Of a DNA stretch of 64,000 bases, positions 1-9,146 are shown in pieces. Under the pieces are notes generated by a model, which saw only the letters and a list, made by a program, of their open reading frames with translations, searched no databases and had not been told where the DNA came from. Positions within the stretch are counted from its first letter, which is position 1, and each line of letters begins with the position of its first letter. A program made the position numbers and the translations under genes. Source of the DNA: Maricaulis maris_C (lineage in GTDB: Bacteria > Pseudomonadota > Alphaproteobacteria > Caulobacterales > Maricaulaceae). The stretch is taken from NCBI RefSeq assembly GCF_049116555.1, contig NZ_JAGDYT010000025.1, positions 1 to 64,000 on the forward strand. The letters are read 5' to 3'.

Positions 1-396
1 GCGCACACCGTTATGCAAGGCGTTCCGGCTGCGCTTTTCGTCATATCTTCTTTTACGGCGGTTCATTCTCGGAAACGACAGACAGCTTTAAAGAATGGCA
101 ATCCCTTTGCGCGGCGCAGGATTGTTATGAAGTCCGATAAGGCTCGGGTCGAATAAATTGCGCCAAGCAGAAATGAATAAATGCTGTTTAAATTAAAGCG
201 CGGGATTTGGATTTAAACGAACCGACCGAAGTACAATGATCGTCGCCCCATGTGAGTCGATGCAGGCTGGACGGATTGGCGCAGACCTTCCAACCGCTTT
301 GAACAGCGCGAATATATGGTCTGCAAGCTCAAAGGCCGGTTAACTTCCGACATCAGCGTCGCATCAAATCAAACACTTAAGGCGGGAAGTTGAAAC
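1..396. other. AT-rich stretch without a recognisable gene
   Basis: No convincing coding frame is present. Bases 121-240 contain only 47 G or C out of 120 (about 39%), clearly below the GC-rich remainder of the window. The stretch lies immediately downstream of the 3' end of the minus-strand tRNA-Arg gene, the usual landing site of tRNA-targeting integrative elements. It could be the edge of an island whose body lies outside the window; no integrase is visible. Confidence 0.5.
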
Positions 397-473
397 TGGC
401 GGACCATAGAGGATTCGAACCTCTGACCTCTGCCTTCGGAGGGCAGCGCTCTATCCAGCTGAGCTATGGGTGC
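397..473 (-). tRNA. tRNA-Arg (anticodon CCG), atypical acceptor stem
   Basis: Read on the minus strand, the gene has a D arm (GCTC/GAGC), an anticodon arm (CTGCC/GGCAG) with loop CTCCGAA giving anticodon CCG for codon CGG, a T arm (AGAGG, TTCGAAT, CCTCT) and an encoded CCA end after discriminator G. The body is a normal bacterial tRNA-Arg. The acceptor strands are odd: the 5' strand GCACCCA faces ATGGTCC, which leaves three of seven positions unpaired (2-71, 6-67 and 7-66). A normally paired gene would carry TGGGTGC. Either the 3' end was exchanged by recombination or this copy is defective. Confidence 0.85.
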
Positions 474-568
474 GTCGAAGCCGAACCCATAGCCGATGCG
501 GTTCAGGTGCGCAACGCGGCTATACGCCTGCCGATCAGCGCGCGCGGCTCGTCAGTGCCGATAGCGCC

Positions 569-979
569 TCACTCCTGGTCCGGCGTCACGCGCTGAGCAA
601 GAATCGCGTAGGCGACCCGGCCCAGGCCGGCGACCAGGGCAAGAATCACAGCCGCCATGGACAGTGTGTTGGCCATTTCGAGCGGAGCAACAAGCCAGGC
701 AATGGCATGGATGAGGCCGCCGACCACCAGGGCCAGGCCGAAAAAGCGCCGCGCCGCCATCATGCCCGGCTTGCCATCGCGGGCCGGGTCCGCGTCAGAC
801 GGGCGCTTGCCGGTGGCATTGCCAAACAGGACCAGAATCAACCCGATCATGACCTGGGTCACCCGATCAGGCATGTCCGGGCCGACCCAGTTGAAATCAG
901 CCAGAAGCGACAGCCCGTAGGCCGTACCCAGGAGAATGGCGGCGAGGGCAAGCGAGCCCTTCAGCGAGCGGGTGATCAT
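569..979 (-). CDS. Small four-helix membrane protein paired with ArsR-type regulator
   Basis: A 136-residue protein with about four hydrophobic segments (roughly residues 7-25, 40-57, 79-97 and 105-127) and a short hydrophilic loop after the second. The chosen ATG has AAGGAAA just upstream. An alternative ATG at 994 overlaps the stop codon of the upstream regulator in an ATGA junction and adds five residues, so the two genes are translationally linked. Small membrane proteins encoded with ArsR-family autorepressors (the SdpR/SdpI arrangement) are common, and the GNATGKRP loop faintly recalls SdpI. I do not recognise the family and assign no function. Confidence 0.7.
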   Translation of the reverse strand: MITRSLKGSLALAAILLGTAYGLSLLADFNWVGPDMPDRVTQVMIGLILVLFGNATGKRPSDADPARDGKPGMMAARRFFGLALVVGGLIHAIAWLVAPLEMANTLSMAAVILALVAGLGRVAYAILAQRVTPDQE

Positions 980-990
980 GGCATTTCCTT

Positions 991-1281
991 TCATTCCGAG
1001 GGGCTGACCGGCGGCACACCGGTGCCCAGGCCGAACGCCCCGGCAAAGCCCAGCAGCGCCTCTTCCAGCACCGACACATTGAGATGGTAGATGACCGACT
1101 TCCCGACCTTCTCGGTCGAGACCAGCCCGGCCCCGCGCAGCACGTTGAAATGAGCTGACATGGTTGGTCGCGACACCGGAAAGGCGTCGGCGAGGTCACC
1201 GGCTGATCGCGGGCCCGACTTCAACAGGCGGAGCACTTCGCGGCGGGTCGGGTCAGAGAGGGCCTTGAAAACATCATTCAT
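991..1281 (-). CDS. ArsR/SdpR-family winged-helix transcriptional regulator
   Basis: A 96-residue single-domain regulator. The N-terminal LSDPTRREVLRLL is the classic ArsR first helix, followed by the helix-turn-helix (residues about 27-50, with SRPTMSAHFNVLRGAGLV) and the beta-wing (VGKSVIYHL). The metal-binding cysteine motif (CVC) of ArsR/SmtB sensors is missing, which favours the SdpR/YdhB-like branch that responds to other signals. It is the first gene of a two-gene unit with the membrane protein that follows, and by family precedent probably represses its own promoter. The gene is complete and of normal length. Confidence 0.88.
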   Translation of the reverse strand: MNDVFKALSDPTRREVLRLLKSGPRSAGDLADAFPVSRPTMSAHFNVLRGAGLVSTEKVGKSVIYHLNVSVLEEALLGFAGAFGLGTGVPPVSPSE

Positions 1282-1330
1282 GAAAAGACATTTAGCTAAT
1301 CATCGAAGCGATGTCAAGAAGACCACCAGC

Positions 1331-1357
1331 ACAAACGCCCCGGATGATACCGGGGCG
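1331..1357 (-). terminator. Intrinsic terminator downstream of the 127-aa membrane protein gene
   Basis: A perfect 8-bp stem (1336-1343 CGCCCCGG with 1350-1357 CCGGGGCG, loop ATGATA) is followed on the minus strand by TTTGT. It lies between the end of the 1380-1763 gene and the promoter region of the ArsR gene. The T tract is short, so strength is uncertain. Confidence 0.6.
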
Positions 1358-1379
1358 CGGTTTGAATCAGCCGGACGGA

Positions 1380-1763
1380 TCAGGCCCAGCCAGGACCGCC
1401 GACATCATCGGCGCCATCATCCATATCGCCTGAATTGCGACGGCCACCAAGATCATCGCCATCGCTATCATCGCGGCGGCGACGGCCCTCCTTGGTTTGG
1501 GAATAACCGGTCATGCCGACACCCCAGTCACGATCAAATCCGTCCACGCCGCGATTGCGGAAATGCACTTTCCGGCCCGGTCGCATCAGCCAGCCATAAA
1601 GCCAGATCGCGGCGACAGCGCTGATCAGGATGAGAATGAGAGCAAAGCCGGCCCCCGTTTCGCCTTGAGGCTGGAGGAAGACACCAAAGAACCAGGACAG
1701 ACCGACAAAGAGCGGCGCGCTGACCGAAATGGCGAAAAACTTCCGGATAGAATTCGTGCGCAT
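1380..1763 (-). CDS. Hypothetical membrane protein with charged Asp/Arg/Gly tail
   Basis: A 127-residue protein with two hydrophobic segments (about residues 9-30 and 39-60), then a hydrophilic tail rich in Asp, Gly and Arg containing GRRRRDDSDGDD. The start is well supported by AGGGAGG five bases before the ATG. No family is recognised. By composition it is a small inner-membrane protein with a soluble tail. It is followed by its own hairpin terminator and is probably monocistronic. Confidence 0.65.
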   Translation of the reverse strand: MRTNSIRKFFAISVSAPLFVGLSWFFGVFLQPQGETGAGFALILILISAVAAIWLYGWLMRPGRKVHFRNRGVDGFDRDWGVGMTGYSQTKEGRRRRDDSDGDDLGGRRNSGDMDDGADDVGGPGWA

Positions 1764-1952
1764 GCGAGCCTCCCTGTTTTCTTCAATGCCCGATCACCTG
1801 AATTGCCAAGTCTGTTAATCGGGCAAGTCTGCGGATCCGGCCGTTGCGGCCCTCCTTCGGCCACCGGCAGAATGGCCTGCAATCATGCCGAAAAAGGGGC
1901 AGGTCAGGCGGGATGGTGACGGTCAGAGTCCCCGCAGACGCGCGCGCAGGGA

Positions 1953-2924
1953 TCAGCCATCCTGACGGTTATAGGTGAGCGCAAGGAAGACATCTTCCAG
2001 ATCGGCCTCCTCGGTACGCAAATCCTCGATCCTGCCCCCGGCCGCGCGGAACTTCTCAATCATCTCGGCGACCGATTGCTGGCCATAGCGATAGGTGATG
2101 GCCAGCGCCCCGTCCGGGCGGATCTCGGCGTCATAACCTGCCAGCTCGGCCGGCACGGCGCTCAGCGCCTCGGCCGGCTCAATGACCAGCGTCTTGGAAT
2201 CCATCCGCTTCAGAAGCGTTTCCTTGGGCTCACAGGCAATCACCTGCCCATGATCAATAATGGCGATCTGGTCGCACAATTCCTGGGCTTCCTCGAGATA
2301 GTGCGTGGTCAGGACAATCGTTGTGCCGCGGGCATGCAGTTCGCGCACATAGTCCCAGAGCTGACGGCGCAGCTCGATATCGACCCCGGCGGTCGGTTCG
2401 TCGAGCACCAGGACAGGAGGGGTGTGAACCATCGCCTTGGCCACAAGGAGGCGCCGTTTCATGCCGCCGGAAAGCTGGCGCACATAGGCATTGCGCTTGT
2501 CGGACAGGCCAACAGCCTCCAGCAACTCATCCGTCTTGCGCTCCGCCTTGGGCACGCCATAAAAGCCGGCCATCAACTCCAGCGTCTCATGGGGTGTGAA
2601 GAAGACGTCCATATTGATTTCCTGCGGCACCACCCCGATCGCGGCGCGCGCAGCGCGGCTGTCCTGATCGATATCGATGCCCCAGGTTTTCGCCGTACCA
2701 CCGGACTTCTTCACCAGGCCGGCAAAGATATTGATGAAGGTCGATTTGCCTGCCCCGTTCGGACCCAGGAGCCCGAAGATCGAGCCGCGCGGCACTTTCA
2801 GGTCGATCCCCTTCAGCGCAACTTTCGGCTCAGCGAGCTTGGAGCCGCGATAGGTCTTCTGCAGGCCGGTGGCCTCGATTGCGAAATCAGGGGCGAAATC
2901 GGAATGGGAAGAGCTGTCGGACAT
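1953..2924 (-). CDS. ABC-2 type transporter ATP-binding protein (YadG/NodI-like)
   Basis: A 323-residue ATPase. Walker A GPNGAGKS is near residues 54-61, the signature LSGGMKRR near 150, and Walker B LVLDEPTAGVD with the H-loop TTHYLEEAQ follows. The C-terminal extension ending LEDVFLALT is typical of ABC-2 exporters of the DrrA/NodI/YadG group, which drive export of polysaccharides, drugs or lipids across the inner membrane. The chosen ATG at 2924 has GAGGCGAC before it; an upstream in-frame start at 2954 is less likely. No permease gene lies next to it (the neighbours are an unrelated small membrane protein and a divergent zinc-finger gene), so the partner must be encoded elsewhere. Confidence 0.9.
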   Translation of the reverse strand: MSDSSSHSDFAPDFAIEATGLQKTYRGSKLAEPKVALKGIDLKVPRGSIFGLLGPNGAGKSTFINIFAGLVKKSGGTAKTWGIDIDQDSRAARAAIGVVPQEINMDVFFTPHETLELMAGFYGVPKAERKTDELLEAVGLSDKRNAYVRQLSGGMKRRLLVAKAMVHTPPVLVLDEPTAGVDIELRRQLWDYVRELHARGTTIVLTTHYLEEAQELCDQIAIIDHGQVIACEPKETLLKRMDSKTLVIEPAEALSAVPAELAGYDAEIRPDGALAITYRYGQQSVAEMIEKFRAAGGRIEDLRTEEADLEDVFLALTYNRQDG

Positions 2925-3015
2925 GTCGCCTCGGAATTGACGGATGAGGGCCAAAGGCCATAACTAGGACCCACACTTAGGGATCGTCATTCCTCCTGTC
3001 CATGAGGGCTTGTCC

Positions 3016-3213
3016 ATGGCCGACGCCGCCAATTCCGTACCGCCGTCCGAAATCATTGTCACCGACCAGCACCGCATGGCCTGCGACGGCGGCGATGGCG
3101 CGCTCGGGCATCCGCGTGTCTATCTGGAAATGGGCCAGGATGATTTCGTCGAATGCCCCTATTGTGATCGCCGCTTCGTGAGAGCCGGATCCGCCGAAGA
3201 CCCCAAAGCCTGA
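3016..3213 (+). CDS. Zinc-finger protein of the NDUFS6/YcaR type
   Basis: A 65-residue protein carrying the zf-CHCC signature: Cys, then GHPRVYLEM, then the VECPYCDRRF knuckle. This gives the Cys-His-Cys-Cys zinc set of the mitochondrial complex I accessory subunit NDUFS6 and its alphaproteobacterial relatives. The likely role is as an assembly or stability factor of respiratory NADH dehydrogenase, inferred from the family. GAGGG lies eight bases before this ATG; an in-frame TTG at 3010 would add two residues. It diverges from the ABC ATPase gene. Confidence 0.85.
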   Translation: MADAANSVPPSEIIVTDQHRMACDGGDGALGHPRVYLEMGQDDFVECPYCDRRFVRAGSAEDPKA

Positions 3214-3264
3214 CGCATCGCGACAGATTGACGGGTCTGCAACAGACGGCTGGGGAGGCGTTCT

Positions 3265-4794
3265 GTGCCAGACAATGACACAACGCCCGCCACGCGCGGC
3301 AAATCCGCATCACAAGTCATTGGTCTGCTGGTCGGGATTGCCCTGGCCGGGCTGCTGCAATTCCTGCCCCTGCCTGACGGACTGAGCCGGGAAGCCTGGC
3401 TGCTGGCCTCCCTCGCGCTCCTGATGGCCGTCTGGTGGGCGACCGAAGCCATCCCGATTGCTGCCACTGCGCTGATCCCGATCGCACTGTTCCCGCTCTT
3501 GGGCATCACCTCGACCGGTGCCGCGACCAGCCCCTATGCCAGCCCGATCGTGATGCTGCTGCTGGGTGGCTTCATCGTCGCCCTGTCGATCGAACGCTGG
3601 AACCTGCACACGCGGATCGCGCTCAATATCGTCAGCGGCTTCGGCGGTCGCCCGGCCGCGCTCATTCTCGGCTTCATGCTGGCGTCAGCCCTGTTGTCGA
3701 TGTGGATCTCCAATACCGCGACCACGCTGATGATGATTCCAATTGCCCTGCGTGTGGCCCAGGAAGTCGAGCGTGAGGGCGTCAGCTCGAAATTCTTCGC
3801 CCCGGCCCTGGCCCTGGGCGTCGCCTATGCAGCTTCGATCGGCGGCATGGCAACACCGGTCGGCACGCCGACCAATCTGATCGGTATCGGATATCTGCAG
3901 AACGAGTTCGATATCTCGATCGATTTCGCCACATGGATGGGGATGGGCCTGCCCATTGTTGCGCTCCTGATCCCGGTGGCCTGGTTCATCCTCACCCGCC
4001 TCGCCTTCAATCTGAAGGGCGGCGGCGACAGTTCCGCAGCCAAGGAACTGGTCCGCACCGAGCTCGCACGTCTGGGTCGCATGACCCGACCGGAGTGGCG
4101 GGTCGCCCTCCTCTTTGGCACGGTCGCCATCCTGTGGATGGGCCGCGAGCTGCCCGGCGAGTTGATCGGTCAGCCGGGCACGGAGTGGGGCTGGAACCCA
4201 CTGCTGGCCTGGATCGGCACGACGCTCGACATGCCGGTCACCCTCGCCCTTGGCAATACCCAGATCGCCGTCATGGGTGCGCTCACCACCTTCCTCGTCC
4301 CCGCTGGTGATCGCGGCGACCGCCAGGGCGAAATGCTCATGAATTGGGAGGGCCTCGCCCGCCTGCCATGGAATGTGGTCATCCTGTTCGGCGGTGGTCT
4401 CTCGCTGGCGGCGGCCCTCTCCTCGACAGGTCTGGCCGACTGGCTGGGCGGGCAGATGGGCTTCCTTGCCGACATGCCACTGCCCGTCCTGCTGCTGATC
4501 TTTGTGGCCGCAGTCGTCTTCCTCACCGAGCTGACCTCGAATGTCGCGACCACGACGGCCTTCCTGCCCGTGCTCGGCGTCATCGCACTGGAAGCTGGCG
4601 TGGAACCGGAGACCCTGGTCGTCCCCGTCGCCATTGCCGCCTCGACCGCCTTCATGCTCCCCGTCGCGACCGCGCCAAACGCCATCGTCTACGCCTCAGG
4701 TGCCGTGACCCAGCTGCAGATGATGAAAGCCGGCGTGCGGATCAATCTGGCCGCCATTGCCATCATCGCCGGCATTTTCGTGCTCTTCGGCTAA
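3265..4794 (+). CDS. SLC13/DASS-family anion:sodium symporter
   Basis: A 509-residue integral membrane protein with about 11-12 hydrophobic segments. It has the paired hairpin motifs of the divalent anion:Na+ symporter family: SNTATTLMM near residue 150 and TPTN near 205 in the first half, ELTSNVATTTAF and TAPNAIVY in the second. The family imports C4-dicarboxylates, citrate or sulfate with Na+; the exact substrate cannot be read from sequence. Translation starts at GTG with GGGGAGG eight bases upstream. The charged loop between residues about 250 and 275 separates the two repeats. It may be transcribed with the zinc-finger gene, whose stop lies 51 bases upstream. Confidence 0.9.
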   Translation: MPDNDTTPATRGKSASQVIGLLVGIALAGLLQFLPLPDGLSREAWLLASLALLMAVWWATEAIPIAATALIPIALFPLLGITSTGAATSPYASPIVMLLLGGFIVALSIERWNLHTRIALNIVSGFGGRPAALILGFMLASALLSMWISNTATTLMMIPIALRVAQEVEREGVSSKFFAPALALGVAYAASIGGMATPVGTPTNLIGIGYLQNEFDISIDFATWMGMGLPIVALLIPVAWFILTRLAFNLKGGGDSSAAKELVRTELARLGRMTRPEWRVALLFGTVAILWMGRELPGELIGQPGTEWGWNPLLAWIGTTLDMPVTLALGNTQIAVMGALTTFLVPAGDRGDRQGEMLMNWEGLARLPWNVVILFGGGLSLAAALSSTGLADWLGGQMGFLADMPLPVLLLIFVAAVVFLTELTSNVATTTAFLPVLGVIALEAGVEPETLVVPVAIAASTAFMLPVATAPNAIVYASGAVTQLQMMKAGVRINLAAIAIIAGIFVLFG

Positions 4795-5104
4795 ACCGCG
4801 ACAGCACGAAAATTGCCCCTGCCCGACTGGGGAAGGGCCCCGAAGTGCATCCGCACCCGGGGGTGAGAGGCATGCCGTGACGCGGCGCCAGCGAGTTTCG
4901 TTGATCGGCGCTATCGCGCCGCCTCACTATTGGCACAGCGCGGCACGTCTCCCCGGCGGAGGAGCAGCAAACGGCGCAATGACTGCCTCCTTGTGAGAAT
5001 TGCACCCCGCAACACATACTCCGCCCATGACCCGGCGCCGTCCCCGCGCTAGTCTCCGATCCAACTGATTTGCCCGCCTGCGCATCCGCCCGGAGACCTG
5101 CCCC
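4795..5104. other. Intergenic region upstream of polA
   Basis: A stretch of 310 bases between the SLC13 gene and polA. No coding frame, clear terminator or strong promoter motif was identified. The last bases provide the polA ribosome-binding site (GGAGAC, seven bases before the ATG). A polA promoter is presumably inside. Confidence 0.5.
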
Positions 5105-7891
5105 ATGGCCACGACCAAACCCGTCGACGAGACCAGCCACGTCTATCTGATCGACGGGTCGGGCTATATTTTCCGGGCCTATCATGCGCTGCCGCCGCTG
5201 ACCCGTACCGACGGGACGCCGACCGGAGCGGTGCAGGGCTTCTGCAACATGTTGTGGAAGTTGCTGGAGGACCTGAAGGGCGACGACCAGCCGTCCCATC
5301 TGGCCGTGATCTTCGACCATTCCGGCAAGACCTTCCGCAATGACCTCTATGATCTCTACAAGGCCAACCGGCCGCCGGCGCCCGAGGACCTGGTGCCGCA
5401 ATTCTCCATCATCCGTGATGCCACCCGCGCCTTCGGCACGCCCTGCATCGAGCTGGAGAATTACGAGGCCGACGACATCATCGCCACCTATGCCCGCCAG
5501 GCCGAGGCCCTGGGCGCGGATGTCACCATCGTCTCCTCGGACAAGGATCTGATGCAATTGGTGACCGACAAGGTCTCCATGTTCGACGCCATGAAGAACA
5601 AGCGCATCCACGCCCCGGAAGTGATGGAAAAGTTCGGGGTCGGTCCGGACAAGGTGATCGATATCCAGTCCCTCGCCGGGGACAGTGTCGACAATGTGCC
5701 CGGCGTTCCGGGGATCGGCGTGAAGACCGCAGCCCTGTTGATCAATGAATATGGCGATCTCGACACGCTGTTGGAGCGCGCCGGCGAGATCAAGCAGAAG
5801 GGCCGGCGCGAGAAGCTGCTCGCCCATGCCGAGGACGCCCGCATCTCTCGCGACCTGGTGACGCTAAAGCTCGACGCGCCGATGCCGGAGACGCTTGAGG
5901 AGTTCGGGCTCGGCGAGCCGGATCCGGAAGTCCTCGTCCCCTTCCTGCGCGAGATGGAGTTCCGCTCCTTCACCCGCAAGGTCGAAGAGGCTCTGGGCGG
6001 CCCGCCCGCCGATGAGACCGGTGATGCCACGGCGCCGATCAATCGCGACGATTATGAATGCGTGACCACAATGGAGGCGCTCGAGCGCTGGATTGCCCGG
6101 TGCTACGAGGCCGGACAGATCGCGGTCGATACCGAGACCGATGCCCTGTCCTCGACGGCATCCGGCCTGGTCGGTATCTCGCTGGCCACAGCGCCGGGGC
6201 AGGCCTGCTACATCCCGCTCGCCCATGTCGATCCGCAGGGCACGGGCGACATGTTCGACACCGGCGCCGCGCCGGAGCAGATCCCGATGGATCAGGCGCT
6301 GAAGGCCCTGAAACCTCTGCTGGAAGACCCGGCCGTCCTCAAGATCGGGCAAAACTTCAAATATGATCTGGGCGTGCTGTCGCGCTACGGCATTGATGTC
6401 GCGCCCTATGACGACACCATGCTGATCTCCTACGTCATGGACGCCGGGCTGCACGGGCATGGCATGGATGCGCTGGCCGAGCTTCATCTCGGCCATACCT
6501 GCATCCCCTTCAAGGAGATTTGCGGCACCGGCAAGAACCAGATCACCTTCGACAAGGTGCCGCTGGACAAGGCGACGCTCTATGCGGCCGAAGATGCCGA
6601 CATCACGCTGCGGCTGTGGGAAATCCTGAAGCCGGCGCTCGTCGCCAAGAAATTGGCCACCGTGTACGAGACGCTGGAACGTCCCATGGCCGAGGTGCTG
6701 TCGAAAATGGAACGGGTCGGCATCAAGGTCGATCCGGACCAGCTCAATCGCCTGTCCTCGGATTTCGGCCAGAAGATGATGGCGGCCGAGGCCGCAGCAC
6801 ACGAGGCAGCCGGGCGCGATTTCAACGTGGCGTCCCCCAAGCAGATCGGAGAAATCCTGTTTGGAGAAATGGGGTTACCCGGCGGCAAGAAGACCAAGAC
6901 CGGGGCCTGGTCGACCGATGCTGCTGTGCTCGACCAGCTCGCCGCCGAGGGGCACGCCCTGCCTGTCGCGCTGCTGGAATACCGCCAGTTTGCAAAGCTG
7001 AAATCGACCTATTCCGACAGTCTCTTCGCGCACATCAATCGCGACACAAGGCGGGTCCACACCTCTTTCTCGCTGGCCGCGACGACAACCGGGCGGCTGT
7101 CCTCGACCGAACCCAATTTGCAAAACATCCCGATCCGGACCGAGGCGGGCCGCCAGATCCGCGAAGTCTTCATCGCCGAACCCGGTCATGTCCTGGTTGC
7201 CGCCGACTATTCCCAGGTCGAATTGCGGCTTCTGGCCCATATCGCCGGGGTCGACAGTCTGAAACAGGCCTTCCGCGACGGCACCGATATTCACGCCATG
7301 ACCGCTTCAGAGGTTTTCGGCGTGCCGATCGAGGGCATGGATCCAATGGTCCGCCGCAAGGCCAAGGCGATCAATTTCGGCGTGATCTACGGCATTTCGG
7401 CCTTCGGCCTCGCCAACCAGATCGGCGTCAAGCGCGAGGAGGCCAAGGCCTTCATTGACGCCTATTTCGAGAAATTCCCCGGGATCCGGGCCTATATGGA
7501 TGCGATGAAGGCCGAAGCGTCCGAAAAAGGCTTTGTCGAGACCATCTTCGGGCGCCGTGCCCATTTCCCCGGCATTCGGGACAAGAATCCGAACATGCGC
7601 ATGTTCGCCGAACGCCAGGCGATCAACGCGCCGATCCAGGGCTCGGCCGCCGACGTCATCCGCCGCGCCATGATCCGCATGGACGACGCCATCCGCGCCG
7701 CCAATCTGGACGCCCGCATGCTGCTGCAGGTGCATGATGAGCTGGTGTTTGAAGTCCCCGAAGGTCAGGCACAAGATCTGATCGCCCTGGCCGCAAAAGT
7801 GATGGGGGAGGCGTGCGCGCCCGCTCTGGAGCTGAGTGTCCCGCTGGTCGTGGACGCCAAGGCCGGGATGACCTGGGGTGAGGCTCACTAA
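5105..7891 (+). CDS. polA: DNA polymerase I
   Basis: A 928-residue enzyme, the usual length, with all three domains. The N-terminal 5'-3' exonuclease (residues 10-290) has YEADDIIA and the helix-hairpin-helix VPGVPGIGVKTA. The 3'-5' proofreading domain (about 325-530) keeps the metal ligands VDTETD, GQNFKYD and the ADIT stretch, so proofreading looks intact. The polymerase domain has motif A DYSQVELRLLAHIAG, motif B RRKAKAINFGVIYG and motif C QVHDELVFEV. It fills gaps and removes RNA primers in replication and repair. It is probably monocistronic, followed by a hairpin at 7933-7950. Confidence 0.98.
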   Translation: MATTKPVDETSHVYLIDGSGYIFRAYHALPPLTRTDGTPTGAVQGFCNMLWKLLEDLKGDDQPSHLAVIFDHSGKTFRNDLYDLYKANRPPAPEDLVPQFSIIRDATRAFGTPCIELENYEADDIIATYARQAEALGADVTIVSSDKDLMQLVTDKVSMFDAMKNKRIHAPEVMEKFGVGPDKVIDIQSLAGDSVDNVPGVPGIGVKTAALLINEYGDLDTLLERAGEIKQKGRREKLLAHAEDARISRDLVTLKLDAPMPETLEEFGLGEPDPEVLVPFLREMEFRSFTRKVEEALGGPPADETGDATAPINRDDYECVTTMEALERWIARCYEAGQIAVDTETDALSSTASGLVGISLATAPGQACYIPLAHVDPQGTGDMFDTGAAPEQIPMDQALKALKPLLEDPAVLKIGQNFKYDLGVLSRYGIDVAPYDDTMLISYVMDAGLHGHGMDALAELHLGHTCIPFKEICGTGKNQITFDKVPLDKATLYAAEDADITLRLWEILKPALVAKKLATVYETLERPMAEVLSKMERVGIKVDPDQLNRLSSDFGQKMMAAEAAAHEAAGRDFNVASPKQIGEILFGEMGLPGGKKTKTGAWSTDAAVLDQLAAEGHALPVALLEYRQFAKLKSTYSDSLFAHINRDTRRVHTSFSLAATTTGRLSSTEPNLQNIPIRTEAGRQIREVFIAEPGHVLVAADYSQVELRLLAHIAGVDSLKQAFRDGTDIHAMTASEVFGVPIEGMDPMVRRKAKAINFGVIYGISAFGLANQIGVKREEAKAFIDAYFEKFPGIRAYMDAMKAEASEKGFVETIFGRRAHFPGIRDKNPNMRMFAERQAINAPIQGSAADVIRRAMIRMDDAIRAANLDARMLLQVHDELVFEVPEGQAQDLIALAAKVMGEACAPALELSVPLVVDAKAGMTWGEAH

Positions 7892-7932
7892 GAGCCTCTA
7901 GTCCTTATTCACGCATGGCATTCCGGGAGGAT

Positions 7933-7950
7933 AGCCCGCGAAGGCGGGCT
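7933..7950. terminator. Hairpin downstream of polA
   Basis: A perfect 7-bp stem AGCCCGC/GCGGGCT with a GAAG loop lies about 40 bases after the polA stop. No T tract follows on either side, so it may be an RNA 3'-end stabiliser or a Rho-assisted site rather than a classic intrinsic terminator. Confidence 0.4.
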
Positions 7951-8100
7951 GTAGAGCGGAGGTCTGTCTCTCGGGGAGTTATGTCCCGGTGATGACACAG
8001 CCTGGAGGTACCAGGCCGCGCCCGGAACCCCAATCGCAACTCGACGCGGAATGCCGGATCAATCTAGCGTCGTGCGATCAGGGGGGAGAGGCTGGAGACG

Positions 8101-9108
8101 ATGATGGCGCACGATTATCCGGCAAAATTCATTCACTTCGGCCTGCCCAAATGCGGGTCGACCTTCCTGCAGAATGTGTGGGGGGTGGACGATCAGTATA
8201 CCGGTGTCAGCCTGGCGAAGGCGGCGAACGCGGCGCGGCAGCTGGCCTTGACGGACAATGCCGCCAACCTGCCGCGGGTCGACCTTGGCGCCCGGGCGCG
8301 GGTCGGCACCAGCCTTGTTGCTTCGGCGGAAGGGTTCAGCTGGGCCTATCTGGGCCGTCCCGCCGAGCAGGACAGGATCGCCGACCTGCATCGGCTTGCT
8401 GCCAGGATGACGGGTCAGGTCGCGATCGCGCCCGTCGCACTATTCATGGTGCGCAACCCGGTCGGCTGGATCCGCTCGACCCATGAACAGGTGATACGGC
8501 GCGGCGATCACGACACTGGCCAGGCATATCTGGTCAAGCACCGGACGCTGATCGAACGGGTTCTGGACCTGCACCATATCCGGGAAGTTTTCGGACAGCA
8601 TTTCGAGCGTGTGGTTTTCCTGTCGTCTGACGAGATGCGTGACCAGCCTGACCAGTTCTGGGACCGGTATGAGGCCGAGCTCGACGTGCTGCGGCCGGCA
8701 CGGCAATCGATTGAACGGGTTACTGAAAGTGAGCGCCACTCCAATGCCTCGCTGCAGGACCGGATGGTTCCCATGGCGCGTATGAACCGGGTCCTGTCGG
8801 GCATCATGGATGCCTGGGCGGGGATTGAAGGTGCCCCACCAACGATCGAGAAGGAGCGCGAGGTGTTTGGCGGCTCGTTCGACAAGGCCCGGGTCTGGGC
8901 GGCTCGGCGGGTCAGCGAGTATTCGTCAGCCGATCAGATCGAGGCGTTGCTGGGCGGCGCCTTCGCCGAGATGACGGACGGGTTCACCGATCTGCCGCTG
9001 GACGGAGCTCTCAAATCCCACCTGCGCCGGCATTTCTGCGATGTGATCGACACGCAGGACACCATCCCGGAGGCCATGAAAGACTCATATCGGGCAGCCC
9101 TCGCCTGA
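8101..9108 (+). CDS. Sulfotransferase-like protein (P-loop PAPS-binding fold)
   Basis: A 335-residue protein opening with FIHFGLPKCGSTFLQ (residues about 10-24), the 5'-phosphosulfate-binding loop of PAPS sulfotransferases. A second segment, VALFMVRNPVGWIRSTHEQ near residues 117-135, matches the 3'-phosphate-binding site (RNP plus a downstream Ser). Such enzymes move a sulfuryl group from PAPS to a sugar, lipid or small molecule; the acceptor is unknown. GGAG lies a few bases upstream of the first ATG, and a second ATG follows directly. It stands alone between polA and a convergent protease gene. Confidence 0.75.
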   Translation: MMAHDYPAKFIHFGLPKCGSTFLQNVWGVDDQYTGVSLAKAANAARQLALTDNAANLPRVDLGARARVGTSLVASAEGFSWAYLGRPAEQDRIADLHRLAARMTGQVAIAPVALFMVRNPVGWIRSTHEQVIRRGDHDTGQAYLVKHRTLIERVLDLHHIREVFGQHFERVVFLSSDEMRDQPDQFWDRYEAELDVLRPARQSIERVTESERHSNASLQDRMVPMARMNRVLSGIMDAWAGIEGAPPTIEKEREVFGGSFDKARVWAARRVSEYSSADQIEALLGGAFAEMTDGFTDLPLDGALKSHLRRHFCDVIDTQDTIPEAMKDSYRAALA

Positions 9109-9146
9109 CCGGGGCCGCTTTGTTCACCATGGATGCATCTCCGCGA

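Noticed and set aside
390..596. 68-codon open frame covering the tRNA
   Set aside because: It translates through the tRNA gene and has no protein-like features.
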